This document shows, piece after piece, positions 10,401 to 18,538 of a DNA stretch of 64,000 bases. A program made the translations under genes and the position numbers. The stretch is from NCBI RefSeq assembly GCF_041154485.1, contig NZ_AP028669.1:1674001-1738000 (forward strand). Reading direction: 5' to 3'. Under the pieces are notes generated by a model. It saw only the letters and a program-made list of their open reading frames with translations. It searched no databases and was not told the origin of the DNA. Each line of letters begins with the position of its first letter. Positions within the stretch are counted from its first letter, which is position 1. The DNA comes from Variovorax sp. V93 (GTDB taxonomy: Bacteria > Pseudomonadota > Gammaproteobacteria > Burkholderiales > Burkholderiaceae_C).

Positions 10401-11177
10401 ATGCACGCAAATTCATTGAACGGCCGCCACGCCCTCGTCACCGGCGCCGCACGCGGCATCGGGGCCGAGATCGCCCGCACCCTGGCTGCCGAGGGCGCAA
10501 CGCTCACGCTGCTCGGGCGCGACCTTGATGCGCTCCAGCGTGTGGCCGCGTCGCTCGCGGGCCGGGGCCACGGCGTGGCCGCGGCCGACGTGGCCGACGC
10601 GCAGGCGGTGCAATCGGCCTTCGCGCTGGCGCGTGCCGAGCGCGGGCCGCTCGCCATCCTCGTCAACAACGCGGGCGCGGCCGAGAGCGCGCCTTTTCTC
10701 AAGACCTCGGCCGAACTCTGGCAGCGCATGCTGTCGGTGAACCTCACCGGCACCTTCCTGTGCACTCAGGCCGCGCTGCCCGACATGCTCGAAGCCGGCT
10801 GGGGCCGCATCGTCAACATCGCCAGCACCGCGGGCCAGAAGGGCTATGCCTACGTCGCGGCTTACGCGGCGGCCAAGCACGGGGTGATCGGGCTCACGCG
10901 CTCGCTTGCGCTCGAAGTGGCGCGCAAGGGTGTCACGGTGAACGCGGTGTGCCCCGGCTACACCGACACCGACATCCTGCGCGCGAGCGTTGCCAACGTG
11001 GTGGGCAAGACCGGGCGCAGCGAGGCCGATGCGCTGGCCGAGTTCTCCAGCGTCAATCCGCAGCGCCGCATCGTGCAGCCCGCCGAGGTGGCCGACGCGG
11101 TGCGCTGGCTCTGCGGCAGCGGCGCCGCATCCGTCACCGGGCAGTCGGTTTCGGTGTCGGGCGGAGAGGTGATGTGA
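10401..11177 (+). CDS. Short-chain dehydrogenase/reductase (3-hydroxyacyl-CoA dehydrogenase-like)
   Basis: This 258-residue classical SDR has TGAARGIG for cofactor binding, [14 protein letters not shown]-type serine region and catalytic Y155-x3-K159 (YAAAK). The C-terminal [15 protein letters not shown] is typical of acetoacetyl-CoA reductase/3-hydroxyacyl-CoA dehydrogenases. It starts a second set of overlapping genes: its TGA overlaps the MarR start. The palindrome just upstream suggests its expression is controlled by that regulator. Likely role: oxidation of a beta-hydroxy CoA intermediate. Confidence 0.9.
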   Translation: MHANSLNGRHALVTGAARGIGAEIARTLAAEGATLTLLGRDLDALQRVAASLAGRGHGVAAADVADAQAVQSAFALARAERGPLAILVNNAGAAESAPFLKTSAELWQRMLSVNLTGTFLCTQAALPDMLEAGWGRIVNIASTAGQKGYAYVAAYAAAKHGVIGLTRSLALEVARKGVTVNAVCPGYTDTDILRASVANVVGKTGRSEADALAEFSSVNPQRRIVQPAEVADAVRWLCGSGAASVTGQSVSVSGGEVM

Positions 11178-11704
11178 TGCGCAACGATGCCTCGCACGCC
11201 GCGCTCAGCGATGCCGAAGAGCTCGGCCACGAGGCCCGCGCCGGCCGTGAAGACCACGCCATGCTCAGGCTGTGGCTGCGCATGCTCGCCAGCACCACGC
11301 AGATCGAGGCCGAGATCCGGCGCCGGCTGCGCGAGCGCTTCGGCATCTCGCTGGCGCGCTTCGACTACATGGCCCAGCTCTACCGCTATGAAGACGGCCT
11401 CAAGATGCGCGTGCTGTCGCGCTACCTGATGGTGACCGGCGGCAACGTCACGGGCCTGACCGACGAGCTGGAGCGCGATGGCCTGGTGGCGCGCGCCCAC
11501 AGCCCCGACGACCGCCGCTCGTGGATCGTGAGCCTCACGCCCAAGGGCCGCGCGAGCTTCGAGACCATGGCCAAGGAACACGAGCAATGGATCCTCGAGA
11601 TGTTCTCGGGCCTCGACATGAAGACCGTCAGGCAGATGCATGCCCAGCTCGGCCAGCTGCGCGTGCACGTGATGCGCAGCGAGCCTGCGGGCGAGGAGGG
11701 CTGA
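11177..11704 (+). CDS. MarR-family transcriptional regulator
   Basis: This 175-residue winged-helix regulator has a DNA-binding segment from roughly residue 60 to 115, including LSRYLMVTGGNVTGLTDELE and the wing SPDDRRSWIVSLTPKG, both hallmarks of MarR. MarR proteins usually repress catabolic operons until an aromatic ligand or CoA thioester binds. It sits inside the operon, overlapping the SDR before and the thioesterase after (TGATG at both joins). The palindrome at 10376-10388 is its likely target. In Variovorax auxin loci a MarR protein has this position and role, which is the basis of the comparison. Confidence 0.92.
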   Translation: MRNDASHAALSDAEELGHEARAGREDHAMLRLWLRMLASTTQIEAEIRRRLRERFGISLARFDYMAQLYRYEDGLKMRVLSRYLMVTGGNVTGLTDELERDGLVARAHSPDDRRSWIVSLTPKGRASFETMAKEHEQWILEMFSGLDMKTVRQMHAQLGQLRVHVMRSEPAGEEG

Positions 11705-12162
11705 TGGCGATGAGCACAAGCGGAACCGAGGCGCCCCAGGCCGAGTTCCAGCGCGCGCGGATGATCCGCTTTTCCGATTGCGACCCGGCGGGCATCGTCT
11801 TCTATCCGCAGTACTTCGTCATGCTCAACGGCCTGGTGGAAGACTGGGTGAGCGAAGGGCTCGGCGTCGACTACCACGCGCTCATCAGCGAGCGGCGCAT
11901 CGGCCTGCCCACGGTGCGGCTCGAGGCCGACTTCCGCGCCGTGAGCCGGATGGGCGATCAAGTCATGCTGGGCCTGGCGGTGGAGCGGCTGGGCTCGCGC
12001 TCCATGGCGCTCGCGCTGCGCTGCTTCGACCCCGCCAGCGGCGAGCTGCGCATGCAGCTCAGGCAGGTGCTCGTGACCACATCGCTCGAGAGCCATCGCG
12101 CCGTGGAAATTCCGCAAGACCTGCGCACGGCCATCCTGCGCGGCGCGCCCTCGCTCGCCTGA
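11704..12162 (+). CDS. 4-hydroxybenzoyl-CoA thioesterase-family protein
   Basis: This 152-residue hot-dog-fold thioesterase would release an aromatic acid from CoA. The signature DCDPAGIVFYPQYF (residues 25-38) matches 4-hydroxybenzoyl-CoA thioesterase, where the Asp of DPAG (D27 here) is the catalytic residue. The start overlaps the MarR stop; a second ATG two codons in (11710) is equally possible. As the last gene of the operon it closes a ligase-oxidation-hydrolysis route. The gene converges with an XRE gene six bases beyond its stop. Confidence 0.9.
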   Translation: MAMSTSGTEAPQAEFQRARMIRFSDCDPAGIVFYPQYFVMLNGLVEDWVSEGLGVDYHALISERRIGLPTVRLEADFRAVSRMGDQVMLGLAVERLGSRSMALALRCFDPASGELRMQLRQVLVTTSLESHRAVEIPQDLRTAILRGAPSLA

Positions 12163-12168
12163 AGCGCA

Positions 12169-12561
12169 TCAGGGCGGCGGCTCGTCGCCGGGCGCGCGCG
12201 CCGCGCGCTGCCTGAGCCAGCCGCTGAGTTCCCTTTTTCCCTTGGCGTTGGCCTGCCGCCAGGCCTCGCGCGCGACCGCGATGAAGCGCTCTTCGGCCGC
12301 ATCGGGCACTTCGGAGGGGCGGTCTTCCTTGTCGAGCCAGCCCGCCTCCACCTCGCAATGCTGCTCGATCTGCCGTGCCAGGTTGTCGCCGATGGGGCGG
12401 GAGCTCTTGATCTGGCTCCACATGCTGGGCGAGATTTCGATCTTCCTGGCAAAGGCCTGGTCCAGTCCCTTGGCAGGCAGGCCGGCGGCAATGGCCCCTT
12501 CGAGAAAGCGGCGGTGCAGCGCAAGAACATTGCGGCGGCGCGCGACGGTGATATTGGGCAC
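12169..12561 (-). CDS. XRE-type helix-turn-helix protein
   Basis: This is a small DNA-binding protein, 130 residues from the GTG at 12561. The helix-turn-helix lies around SPSMWSQIKSSRPIGDN, followed by WLDKED and an Ala/Arg-rich C-terminus. The frame stays open up to an ATG at 12663, but that extension holds a low-complexity run with three cysteines and covers the palindromic promoter region. The shorter form starting VPNITVARRRN is therefore preferred; neither start has a strong ribosome site. It lies divergent from the small unit at 12691-12866 and probably binds the palindrome between them. Its target genes are unknown. Confidence 0.72.
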   Translation of the reverse strand: MPNITVARRRNVLALHRRFLEGAIAAGLPAKGLDQAFARKIEISPSMWSQIKSSRPIGDNLARQIEQHCEVEAGWLDKEDRPSEVPDAAEERFIAVAREAWRQANAKGKRELSGWLRQRAARAPGDEPPP

Positions 12562-12607
12562 TGTTTGAAAACAACAACAACGAGACAACGAAAGATTGTC
12601 CCGGTTG

Positions 12608-12636
12608 TTGACGCTGCCGTAAACACTATTTACAGT
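12608..12636 (+). promoter_or_regulatory. Sigma70-type promoter with embedded palindrome
   Basis: TTGACG (12608-12613) and TACAGT (12631-12636) are spaced by 17 bases, a near-consensus promoter pointing right. Between and overlapping them lies GTAAA-CACTA-TTTAC (12619-12633), a perfect 5-5-5 inverted repeat in the place expected for a repressor site. The divergent XRE gene is the natural candidate binder. Confidence 0.55.
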
Positions 12637-12690
12637 TCGGCTCATTCGCGGTTCCGGCCGCACAAAGAAACAACTTCACCAGGAATCATC

Positions 12691-12801
12691 GTGACCTCCG
12701 CCGCACTGAACCTCACCAGCATTCGACCCGCTTCGGGCCGATCGCTCGTGCGCGTTGCAGCGTTCAAAGGTCAGATGCCCCCGGGCGGAGGTTGCGCTTA
12801 A
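12691..12801 (+). CDS. Small ORF (36 aa) between a promoter and a terminator
   Basis: This GTG-started reading frame of 36 codons is preceded by AGGA six bases upstream. It lies 55 bases after a good promoter and ends 29 bases before a rho-independent terminator. The peptide is basic and small, ending in a Pro/Gly-rich GQMPPGGGCA. No family is recognised. It could be a small protein, or the transcript could be a small RNA and the frame incidental. The promoter-ORF-terminator spacing is the reason to record it. Confidence 0.4.
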   Translation: MTSAALNLTSIRPASGRSLVRVAAFKGQMPPGGGCA

Positions 12802-12830
12802 AGCGCACTTCCCAAGCTCTCTTCACCAGA

Positions 12831-12866
12831 GGCCCGGACACCGCAAGGTTCCGGGCCTTTTTGTTT
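12831..12866 (+). terminator. Rho-independent terminator
   Basis: GGCCCGGA (12831-12838) pairs perfectly with TCCGGGCC (12850-12857) across an 11-base loop, followed by TTTTTGTTTT. It ends the short transcription unit that starts at the promoter near 12630. Confidence 0.85.
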
Positions 12867-13056
12867 TGCCATTTCGGGTGTGCCTTCGCCACACCGCCAG
12901 TTTCCAGCCGCGTGGACGGCCTGGCGGGATGTGCAGGAAAGTGGACCGTTCCTGTGCGGCGACGTCGTACGGGGCAGCACCCCAGGGTGCTGCCCGTCGC
13001 GCGAGGACACAACCGAAATGGAGAAAAAACCCGCGCCATCAACCCAAGGAGCCCCC

Positions 13057-13263
13057 ATGCGCAAGCGCAGCAACACCCCCATCCGCATGATCGCAGTCCG
13101 TCCGGCGCAGCCGCGCCGCCGCATGGCGTGGGCGCTTGCGCAGCGCCTGGGCATCGGCATGGCGGCCGGGCGGGGCGCACCGGCGCCTTCGCTTGCGCCG
13201 ACGGACCGCAGCCTTGAATATCCCGACCTCGACCAGCGCGTGCGCGAGGTCGGCGAGTGGTAG
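13057..13263 (+). CDS. Hypothetical basic small protein
   Basis: This 68-residue frame has a good ribosome site (AAGGAG six bases before the ATG). The N-terminal half is strongly basic (MRKRSNTP start, RRR stretch) with a short hydrophobic part around residues 23-35. The C-terminus is acidic and polar. No family recognised. It is 42 bases before the next hypothetical gene in the same direction and may be cotranscribed with it. Confidence 0.5.
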   Translation: MRKRSNTPIRMIAVRPAQPRRRMAWALAQRLGIGMAAGRGAPAPSLAPTDRSLEYPDLDQRVREVGEW

Positions 13264-13305
13264 TGCTGCAAGGCGTCGACATGAACATGAAGGGGTGAGT
13301 GCCGC

Positions 13306-13713
13306 ATGGACAACAAGCAAGCCATCATCGAAAGCCTTGCGCGGGCATTGGAAAGCTGGGTGCGCCATGCCGGTGCCGCGCAGCTCTGGCAGGTGCAGCA
13401 GCAAGGCGGCCTGGGCGCGTCCATCGCGGTGGACGAGGACATCGTGCACGCCCGCGTCGAACTCGGCGGCCCGCGCAATCCGCTGTCGGAACTGGGCCGC
13501 ACCGATGGGCGGCTGCCCGTGACGGAAGCTTTTCTAGGCAACGGCGCCGCAGCATGGGGCGCGCCGCCCCCGCATGGAGACCCGGCGCGCGAGGCCTGGT
13601 TCTTGTCGAACGAACTGGCACAGGAGCATGCGCGCCAATACCTGCTTGCAGAGTTCAGGGAAAAGCGGGAAGTGCTGTCGCGGTTTGTGGAGGCCTGGCT
13701 GGACAGCCAATAA
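13306..13713 (+). CDS. Hypothetical protein
   Basis: This 135-residue soluble protein has no signal peptide or membrane segment. It has an alpha-helical N-terminus (MDNKQAIIESLARALESWV) and a helical acidic C-terminus. A bidirectional terminator starts at its stop codon, which supports it as the end of a real transcript. Function unknown. Confidence 0.65.
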   Translation: MDNKQAIIESLARALESWVRHAGAAQLWQVQQQGGLGASIAVDEDIVHARVELGGPRNPLSELGRTDGRLPVTEAFLGNGAAAWGAPPPHGDPAREAWFLSNELAQEHARQYLLAEFREKREVLSRFVEAWLDSQ

Positions 13714-13746
13714 AAAAGCCTGCTACCGATGAAGTAGCAGGCTTTT
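13714..13746. terminator. Bidirectional rho-independent terminator
   Basis: A perfect 13-base stem, AAAAGCCTGCTAC (13714-13726) with GTAGCAGGCTTTT (13734-13746), has a 7-base loop. The A-run on the left and T-run on the right let it work both ways: for the hypothetical gene on the left and for tRNA-Lys, which is read from the right. Confidence 0.88.
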
Positions 13747-13767
13747 CAGCGTTTCCGCGATGTTGGT

Positions 13768-13843
13768 TGGTGGGCCCTGAGTGACTCGAACACTCGACCT
13801 ACGGATTAAGAGTCCGCTGCTCTACCAACTGAGCTAAGAGCCC
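13768..13843 (-). tRNA. tRNA-Lys (anticodon CTT)
   Basis: A 76-base cloverleaf on the minus strand including the encoded CCA (13768-13770). The 5' end is GGGCTCT, pairing with AGGGCCC apart from a G-T pair. The D arm is GCTCAGTTGGTAGAGC, the anticodon loop is CTCTTAA (anticodon CTT, reading AAG), and the T loop is TTCGAGT. It is followed on its own strand by the terminator at 13714-13746. Confidence 0.96.
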
Positions 13844-13979
13844 TTGCACAAAACGTTTTGCGTTTTTTGGCAAGACCGCAAGTATAGCGTAAAAATTCCG
13901 GGGCTCAACGATTTTGTGTGCGGCGGGGTTAGCATTCATCATCATCGACGGGCCGCGGCCCTCCAGCAGGAGATATTCC

Positions 13980-14687
13980 ATGACAGACACGACCACCATG
14001 TCCCATGTTGTGATCACCGGGGCCGCGGGTGCGCTGGGCCGCGCGGTAGTCCAGCATTTTCTCGAGCAGGGCGCGCGCCTGGCGCTGGTCGACCATCGGG
14101 CGGACCGCCTGGCCGAGGTCTTTCCGGGCCTGGACAATTCGCAGCACCTGCTGCTGGCGGGCGACGTGACCTCGGCGGCCGACATGTCGGAGCTTGCGGG
14201 CCAGGCGCTCAAGGCCTTCGGCCGCATCGACGCGCTGGTCCATATTGCCGGCGGCTTCGAGATGGGCGAGGCCACGCATGCGCTCACGCGGGCAAGCTGG
14301 GACCGGATGATGAACCTCAACGCCTGGTCCTTCGTGGCAGTGACGCAGGCGGTGCTGCCTTCGATGATCGAACACGGCGCCGGCCGCATCGTGGCGGTGA
14401 CCGCCAAGGTGGCGGCGCGCGGCCTGCCGGCCATGGCGGCCTACATCGCGTCGAAGAGCGCGCTGCAGCGCCTGGTCGAGGCCATGGCCGCCGAGGCCGC
14501 CCCGCATGGCGTGGCCGTCAACAGCGTGGCGCCCAGCGTGCTCGACACGCCGGCCAATCGGCAGGCCATGCCGGACACCAATCCCGCCGACTGGGTGTCG
14601 ACCGCCGTCGCGGCGCAGACCATCGGCTTTCTTGCGTCGCCCGCGGCCGCGGCGCTGCATGGCCAGCACCTGACGCTCGACACCTGA
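13980..14687 (+). CDS. Short-chain dehydrogenase/reductase
   Basis: This is a 235-residue SDR with the cofactor motif TGAAGALG, a shifted NNAG region (HIAGG) and a YIASK catalytic pair. The start at 13980 is chosen because CAGGAG lies 8 bases upstream; the frame extends 22 codons further without a ribosome site. It stands alone between tRNA-Lys and a strong terminator. The substrate is unknown. HIAGG instead of NNAG marks a divergent subgroup. Confidence 0.88.
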   Translation: MTDTTTMSHVVITGAAGALGRAVVQHFLEQGARLALVDHRADRLAEVFPGLDNSQHLLLAGDVTSAADMSELAGQALKAFGRIDALVHIAGGFEMGEATHALTRASWDRMMNLNAWSFVAVTQAVLPSMIEHGAGRIVAVTAKVAARGLPAMAAYIASKSALQRLVEAMAAEAAPHGVAVNSVAPSVLDTPANRQAMPDTNPADWVSTAVAAQTIGFLASPAAAALHGQHLTLDT

Positions 14688-14708
14688 GCTGAGGCAAGAG
14701 CGACAGCA

Positions 14709-14742
14709 AGGGCCCTGGCGGCAACGCCAGGGCCCTTTTTTT
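14709..14742 (+). terminator. Rho-independent terminator
   Basis: AGGGCCCTGGCG (14709-14720) pairs with CGCCAGGGCCCT (14725-14736) across a GCAA tetraloop, followed by a T-run. It ends the SDR transcript about 20 bases after its stop and insulates the tad locus. Confidence 0.92.
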
Positions 14743-14944
14743 CGTTCCGTCGCGCGCCGCTTCCAGGCAGGCGGTTTGTCATGGTTGCGGGCCAAGGGGG
14801 CGGGGCACTTGTCTCCCTGGAAAAGGGGCGCACTGCTCATGTGCGCAGGCGGCGCGATTTCTACAGTGACTCCACGGCAAGACGCTTCGGCCCGGCAAGG
14901 GGAATGAAGCGGTGCCAGTCGACAACCATCACTGGGGAACACGC

Positions 14945-15091
14945 ATGGAAACGCTCAACCTGCTGCCAAGAAGCTTCATGACCCTGCTGCGCGAGGACGC
15001 GGGCATGTCGTTCATGGAAGCCGCGCTCATCGGTTCGCTGGTGGTGGTTGTGTGCCTGCTCCTGCTGCTTGCCGTACGGCGCAGCGCTTGA
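14945..15091 (+). CDS. Divergent Flp/Fap-like small pilin
   Basis: This 48-residue protein resembles type IVb Flp prepilins. A short basic leader is followed by EDAGMSFMEAALIGS and a 15-residue Val/Leu hydrophobic stretch. Flp pilins have G, then E at mature position 5 followed by Y, and here the corresponding stretch is GMSFMEAA, so the tyrosine is missing. It ends in a basic VRRSA and has no C-terminal extension. It starts the tad locus, 13 bases before the prepilin peptidase gene that would process it. It may be a minor pilin. The gene is short and easily missed. Confidence 0.7.
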   Translation: METLNLLPRSFMTLLREDAGMSFMEAALIGSLVVVVCLLLLLAVRRSA

Positions 15092-15104
15092 AGGGGGCCG
15101 CAGC

Positions 15105-15689
15105 ATGCAGGAATTCAACGCTGTCCTCGATCTGCTGGCCATGCTGGCCTCGGACTTCCGCATGGGCGGGCTCTTCGTGCTGCTGGTGATGGCCGCGGTG
15201 AGCGACGTGCGCTTCTACCGCATTCCCAACTGGCTGACCTTCGGCGGCATGGTGTTCGCGATCATCTACGGCACCTTCGCGGCGCGCACGCCGATGACCG
15301 GGGTGCAGAACGCCCTGGGCGGCCTGGGCACCGGCCTCGCGATCATGCTGCCGTTCTATGTGCTGGGGATCATGGGAGCGGGCGACGTCAAGCTGATGGC
15401 GATGGTCGGCGCCTTCATCGGCCCCTACCAGACGCTGCAGGCCATTCTGTTCACCTGCATCGTCGGCGGCTTTGCAGCCGTGGCGGTGGCCATCCACCGC
15501 CGCCGCCTGGGCCACATGCTGGCCAACGTCAAGGGTGCTGCGCAGGGCATCGTCGTCTCGGGCATTGCGGGCATACGGCCGAGCGGAACGATCGACACGC
15601 GGCAATCCATTGGAAAGCTGCCTTACGGCATCTGCATTTGCGTGGGGACGATCGCACAGGTCCTGGCGCATCAGTTGGGCTTCGTCTAG
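15105..15689 (+). CDS. cpaA: Prepilin peptidase CpaA/TadV
   Basis: This 194-residue membrane aspartyl protease cleaves the leaders of Flp pilins and TadE-like pseudopilins. The two catalytic aspartates are visible as D34 (SDVRFYRIPN) and D94 in GAGDVKLM. Five to six membrane segments fit the family, which lacks the methylase domain of PilD. The ATG at 15105 was chosen over upstream in-frame codons because those overlap the pilin-like gene. Confidence 0.93.
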   Translation: MQEFNAVLDLLAMLASDFRMGGLFVLLVMAAVSDVRFYRIPNWLTFGGMVFAIIYGTFAARTPMTGVQNALGGLGTGLAIMLPFYVLGIMGAGDVKLMAMVGAFIGPYQTLQAILFTCIVGGFAAVAVAIHRRRLGHMLANVKGAAQGIVVSGIAGIRPSGTIDTRQSIGKLPYGICICVGTIAQVLAHQLGFV

Positions 15690-15728
15690 CCCGTCCCGTT
15701 CTTCATTTCATCCACGGCGGAGATTCGC

Positions 15729-16571
15729 ATGAAAAACATCAAGGCGCTCGGGCTGCTTCTGCTGGCCCTCCTGACCGGCCTGGCGGCCGCGGTCTACGCA
15801 GCGGGCTGGGTCTCCCGACAGGGCGGCATCGCATCCAACAAGGTGGTGGTGGCCGCCGTCGACATCGAGCTCGGCAGCCGGGTCAACCCCCAGATGCTGT
15901 CGCTGGTCGACTGGCCGAGCGGCTCGCTGCCGCCCGGTTCGTTCAAGGACGCCAAGTCGCTGGAGGACCGCGTGGTCAAGGTCGGCGTGCTGCGCGGCGA
16001 GGCCATCCTGGAAGGCAAGCTCGCGCCCGTCGGCACCCAGGGCGGGCTCTCGGCGGTCATTGCCAGCGGCAAGCGCGCCATGACCGTGCGGGTCAACGAC
16101 GTGGTCGGCGTGGCGGGCTTCGCGCTGCCGGGCAACTACGTCGACGTGATGGTCAACGCGCAGCAGGACAAGAACCGTGGCGAGGAGAACCGCCAGATCA
16201 GCAAGACCGTGCTCGAGAAAGTGCTGGTGCTGGCGGTGGCGCAGGAAGCCAACCGTGACGACACCAAGCCGAAGGTCGTGAGCGCCGTGACGCTGGAGCT
16301 TTCGCTCGAGGACTCCGAAAAGCTTGATCTGGCACGCAGCGTGGGAACCCTCTCGCTGGTGCTGCGCAACCAGATGGACAAGACCACGGTCGCCACCGCA
16401 GGCATCACCAAGGGCCAGTTGTTCGGCGAGAAGGAAATCCTGCCGATCTCCACCACCGTGGCAGCGCGGCCGGCCCCCGCGCGCGTGCCGCGCACCGCCC
16501 CCATGGCGCAGCGGCAATCGGAGTGCGTGGAAGTGATCCAGCACGCAGCCCGCACGCTCAACTGCTTCTGA
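15729..16571 (+). CDS. cpaB: Flp pilus assembly protein CpaB/RcpC
   Basis: This 280-residue periplasmic protein is anchored by an N-terminal membrane segment (residues 5-25). It has a SAF domain (about 38-105) with VVVAAVDIELGSRV and LRGEAILEGKLAP, followed by the RcpC domain. RcpC acts with the RcpA secretin at the outer membrane. GGAG ends shortly before the ATG. It lies 39 bases after cpaA and 24 before the secretin gene, the usual cpaABC order. Confidence 0.93.
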   Translation: MKNIKALGLLLLALLTGLAAAVYAAGWVSRQGGIASNKVVVAAVDIELGSRVNPQMLSLVDWPSGSLPPGSFKDAKSLEDRVVKVGVLRGEAILEGKLAPVGTQGGLSAVIASGKRAMTVRVNDVVGVAGFALPGNYVDVMVNAQQDKNRGEENRQISKTVLEKVLVLAVAQEANRDDTKPKVVSAVTLELSLEDSEKLDLARSVGTLSLVLRNQMDKTTVATAGITKGQLFGEKEILPISTTVAARPAPARVPRTAPMAQRQSECVEVIQHAARTLNCF

Positions 16572-16595
16572 TCACCCCCGCAGGAGGAACCACAA

Positions 16596-18107
16596 GTGCA
16601 ACATCTCTCTTCTTCTTCTTCACCCGCCTGGCTGTTGGCGGCACTCATGGCGCTGGCGGCACCCGCGATGGCCGCGGACGCGGTGCCGGCGGCGGCTGCT
16701 GCTGTGGCTGCAACCCCGGCTGCAGCACCGGCTGCGCCCGCCACCCGGCGCTGCACCGCGATCATTCCGGACGACCAGCCGACCTACGCCGTGCTGGGCA
16801 AGTCGGTGGTCATTCCGCTGAAGGCACGCGTTGCGCGCATCGTGGTCAGCGGCCAGCCGCCGAGCCGCGCGCCGGCCGCCGCACCCGCAGCCGCGGGGCA
16901 GCCGGCACCGGCCCCCGCCACGGCGGCGAACGCGGGCGACGGCATCGCCGACGTCGACGTCACGCTGCTGAGCCCGACCGACCTGTTCTTCCGCGGCCGC
17001 CAGGCGGGCTCGATGAACGTCGTACTGCAAAGCGTCGACGGCACCTGCTACATCAAGGACGTGATCGTCACCATCGATCCGGGCGCGCTGCAGTCCAAGC
17101 TCGCCGAGTTGATGCCGGAGGAAAACCACATCCGCGTGCGCAGCGCCGAAAAATCGATCGTGCTCACCGGCGAGATCAGCGATGCGCTCAAGCTCGACGA
17201 CGTGATGAGCCTGGCCATGGCCTACGGCGCCGACGGCAAGAAGGTGGTGAACCTGCTGCGCGTGACGGCGCCGCAGCAGGTGATGCTCGAAGTGAAGATC
17301 GCAGAGGTCAGCAAGACGCTGCTGGACCGGCTCGGTGCGCGCGTCGGCCTGAGCCGCTCGGGCAACGGGGGCCGCGACAGCTACTCGCTGATCTCCAGCT
17401 TCCTGAGCGGAGGCGGCGGCCTGCTCGAGGCGATAAGGATCGGCCGCACCTCGATCGGCATCGACGGCCAGAAGGACGACGGCCTGGTGCGCATCCTCGC
17501 GGAGCCCAACATCATGGCCATCAGCGGCCAGCAGGCAAGCTTCCTGTCGGGCGGAAAGATCTTCATCCCGGTCGCACAGAGCGCCGCCGGCGGCGGGGGA
17601 ACGAACATCACGCTGGAAGAGAAGGAGTTCGGCATCGGGGTCAAGTTCACCCCGACCGTGCTCAACGGCGGACGCGTCAACCTCAAGATGGTCTCGGAGG
17701 TGTCGGACCTGTCGCAGACCGGCTCGCCCTTTACCACCGTGACTGGTGTGACCGCCGTGCTGCCCTCGCTCACGGTGCGCCGCGCAGACACCACCGTGCA
17801 GCTCAACGACGGCCAGAGCTTCGTCATCGCGGGGCTCATCAAGAGCAACGTCACGGAATCCATCAAGCGCTACCCCGGATTGGGCGAAGTGCCGGTGATG
17901 GGGGCGCTGTTCCGCAGCACCGAGTTCCAGAACGACCAGACCGAGCTGATGTTCGTGATCACGCCGCGCCTGGTTCGTCCGCTGGCCGAGGCCCCGCGTG
18001 TTCCGACCGACAACCACGTCGTTCCCAGCCGCGCGGAGGTGTACCTGAACGGCAGCCTCGAAAGCGCCACCCCGGCACCGGTTGCACCGGCCGGCCAACC
18101 CCAATGA
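16596..18107 (+). CDS. cpaC: Type II/IV secretion system secretin CpaC/RcpA
   Basis: This 503-residue outer-membrane secretin forms the pore for the Flp pilus. GTG start preceded by AGGAGG. Signal peptide to about residue 27 (AMA then ADAV). It has an Ala/Pro-rich stretch, a pilus-formation N-terminal domain, a BON-like segment (about 145-200), and the secretin domain with the diagnostic PGLGEVPVMGALFRS near residue 430 and the ELMFVITPRLV ending. A second low-complexity Ala/Pro insert interrupts the N-domain. The C-terminus is a short Pro/Ala tail. Confidence 0.94.
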   Translation: MQHLSSSSSPAWLLAALMALAAPAMAADAVPAAAAAVAATPAAAPAAPATRRCTAIIPDDQPTYAVLGKSVVIPLKARVARIVVSGQPPSRAPAAAPAAAGQPAPAPATAANAGDGIADVDVTLLSPTDLFFRGRQAGSMNVVLQSVDGTCYIKDVIVTIDPGALQSKLAELMPEENHIRVRSAEKSIVLTGEISDALKLDDVMSLAMAYGADGKKVVNLLRVTAPQQVMLEVKIAEVSKTLLDRLGARVGLSRSGNGGRDSYSLISSFLSGGGGLLEAIRIGRTSIGIDGQKDDGLVRILAEPNIMAISGQQASFLSGGKIFIPVAQSAAGGGGTNITLEEKEFGIGVKFTPTVLNGGRVNLKMVSEVSDLSQTGSPFTTVTGVTAVLPSLTVRRADTTVQLNDGQSFVIAGLIKSNVTESIKRYPGLGEVPVMGALFRSTEFQNDQTELMFVITPRLVRPLAEAPRVPTDNHVVPSRAEVYLNGSLESATPAPVAPAGQPQ

Positions 18108-18127
18108 CACCCGCGAGGAGCACCACC

Positions 18128-18409
18128 ATGTTCATCAAGTCGACCACTCTCGCGCTGACGCTGCTGCTGGCCACCGGCTGCTCCCACGTCACGCCCAACT
18201 ACGACGCGCGCTTTGGCGATGCGGTGCGCGACGCGAAAAGGAAGATGACGATCAACCCCGATGCCGGCAAGGACGGGAACCCGGTTGTCGGCATGGACGG
18301 CCGCGCGGCGCGCGAGTCGATGCTGCAGTACCACGAGTCCTATAAGACGCCGCCGCCTGCGGTGAACGTCATCAACATCGGCGGAGCGATTGGTGGTGGC
18401 ACCAAGTGA
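18128..18409 (+). CDS. Tad-locus outer-membrane lipoprotein
   Basis: This 93-residue lipoprotein has a short signal peptide ending in the lipobox LATGC (acylated C18). The mature part holds ARFGDAVRDAKRKMTINPDAG and PVVGMDGRAARESMLQYHES, which resemble CpaD-like pilus lipoproteins seen next to secretins in Burkholderiales. It probably helps localise or stabilise the secretin, as CpaD/pilotins do. It starts 20 bases after cpaC with a GAGGAG site. Confidence 0.82.
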   Translation: MFIKSTTLALTLLLATGCSHVTPNYDARFGDAVRDAKRKMTINPDAGKDGNPVVGMDGRAARESMLQYHESYKTPPPAVNVINIGGAIGGGTK

Positions 18410-18538
18410 CCGCGGCCTGCATTCCCAACCCCCTGTTCGGAAAGGAGAACACCACGATCTGCAACAACCCGATTTCTCCAACCTGTTTGATGAACCACGA
18501 AATCCATTCGTTTATTTGAACCTTGAAAGGAAAGACTC

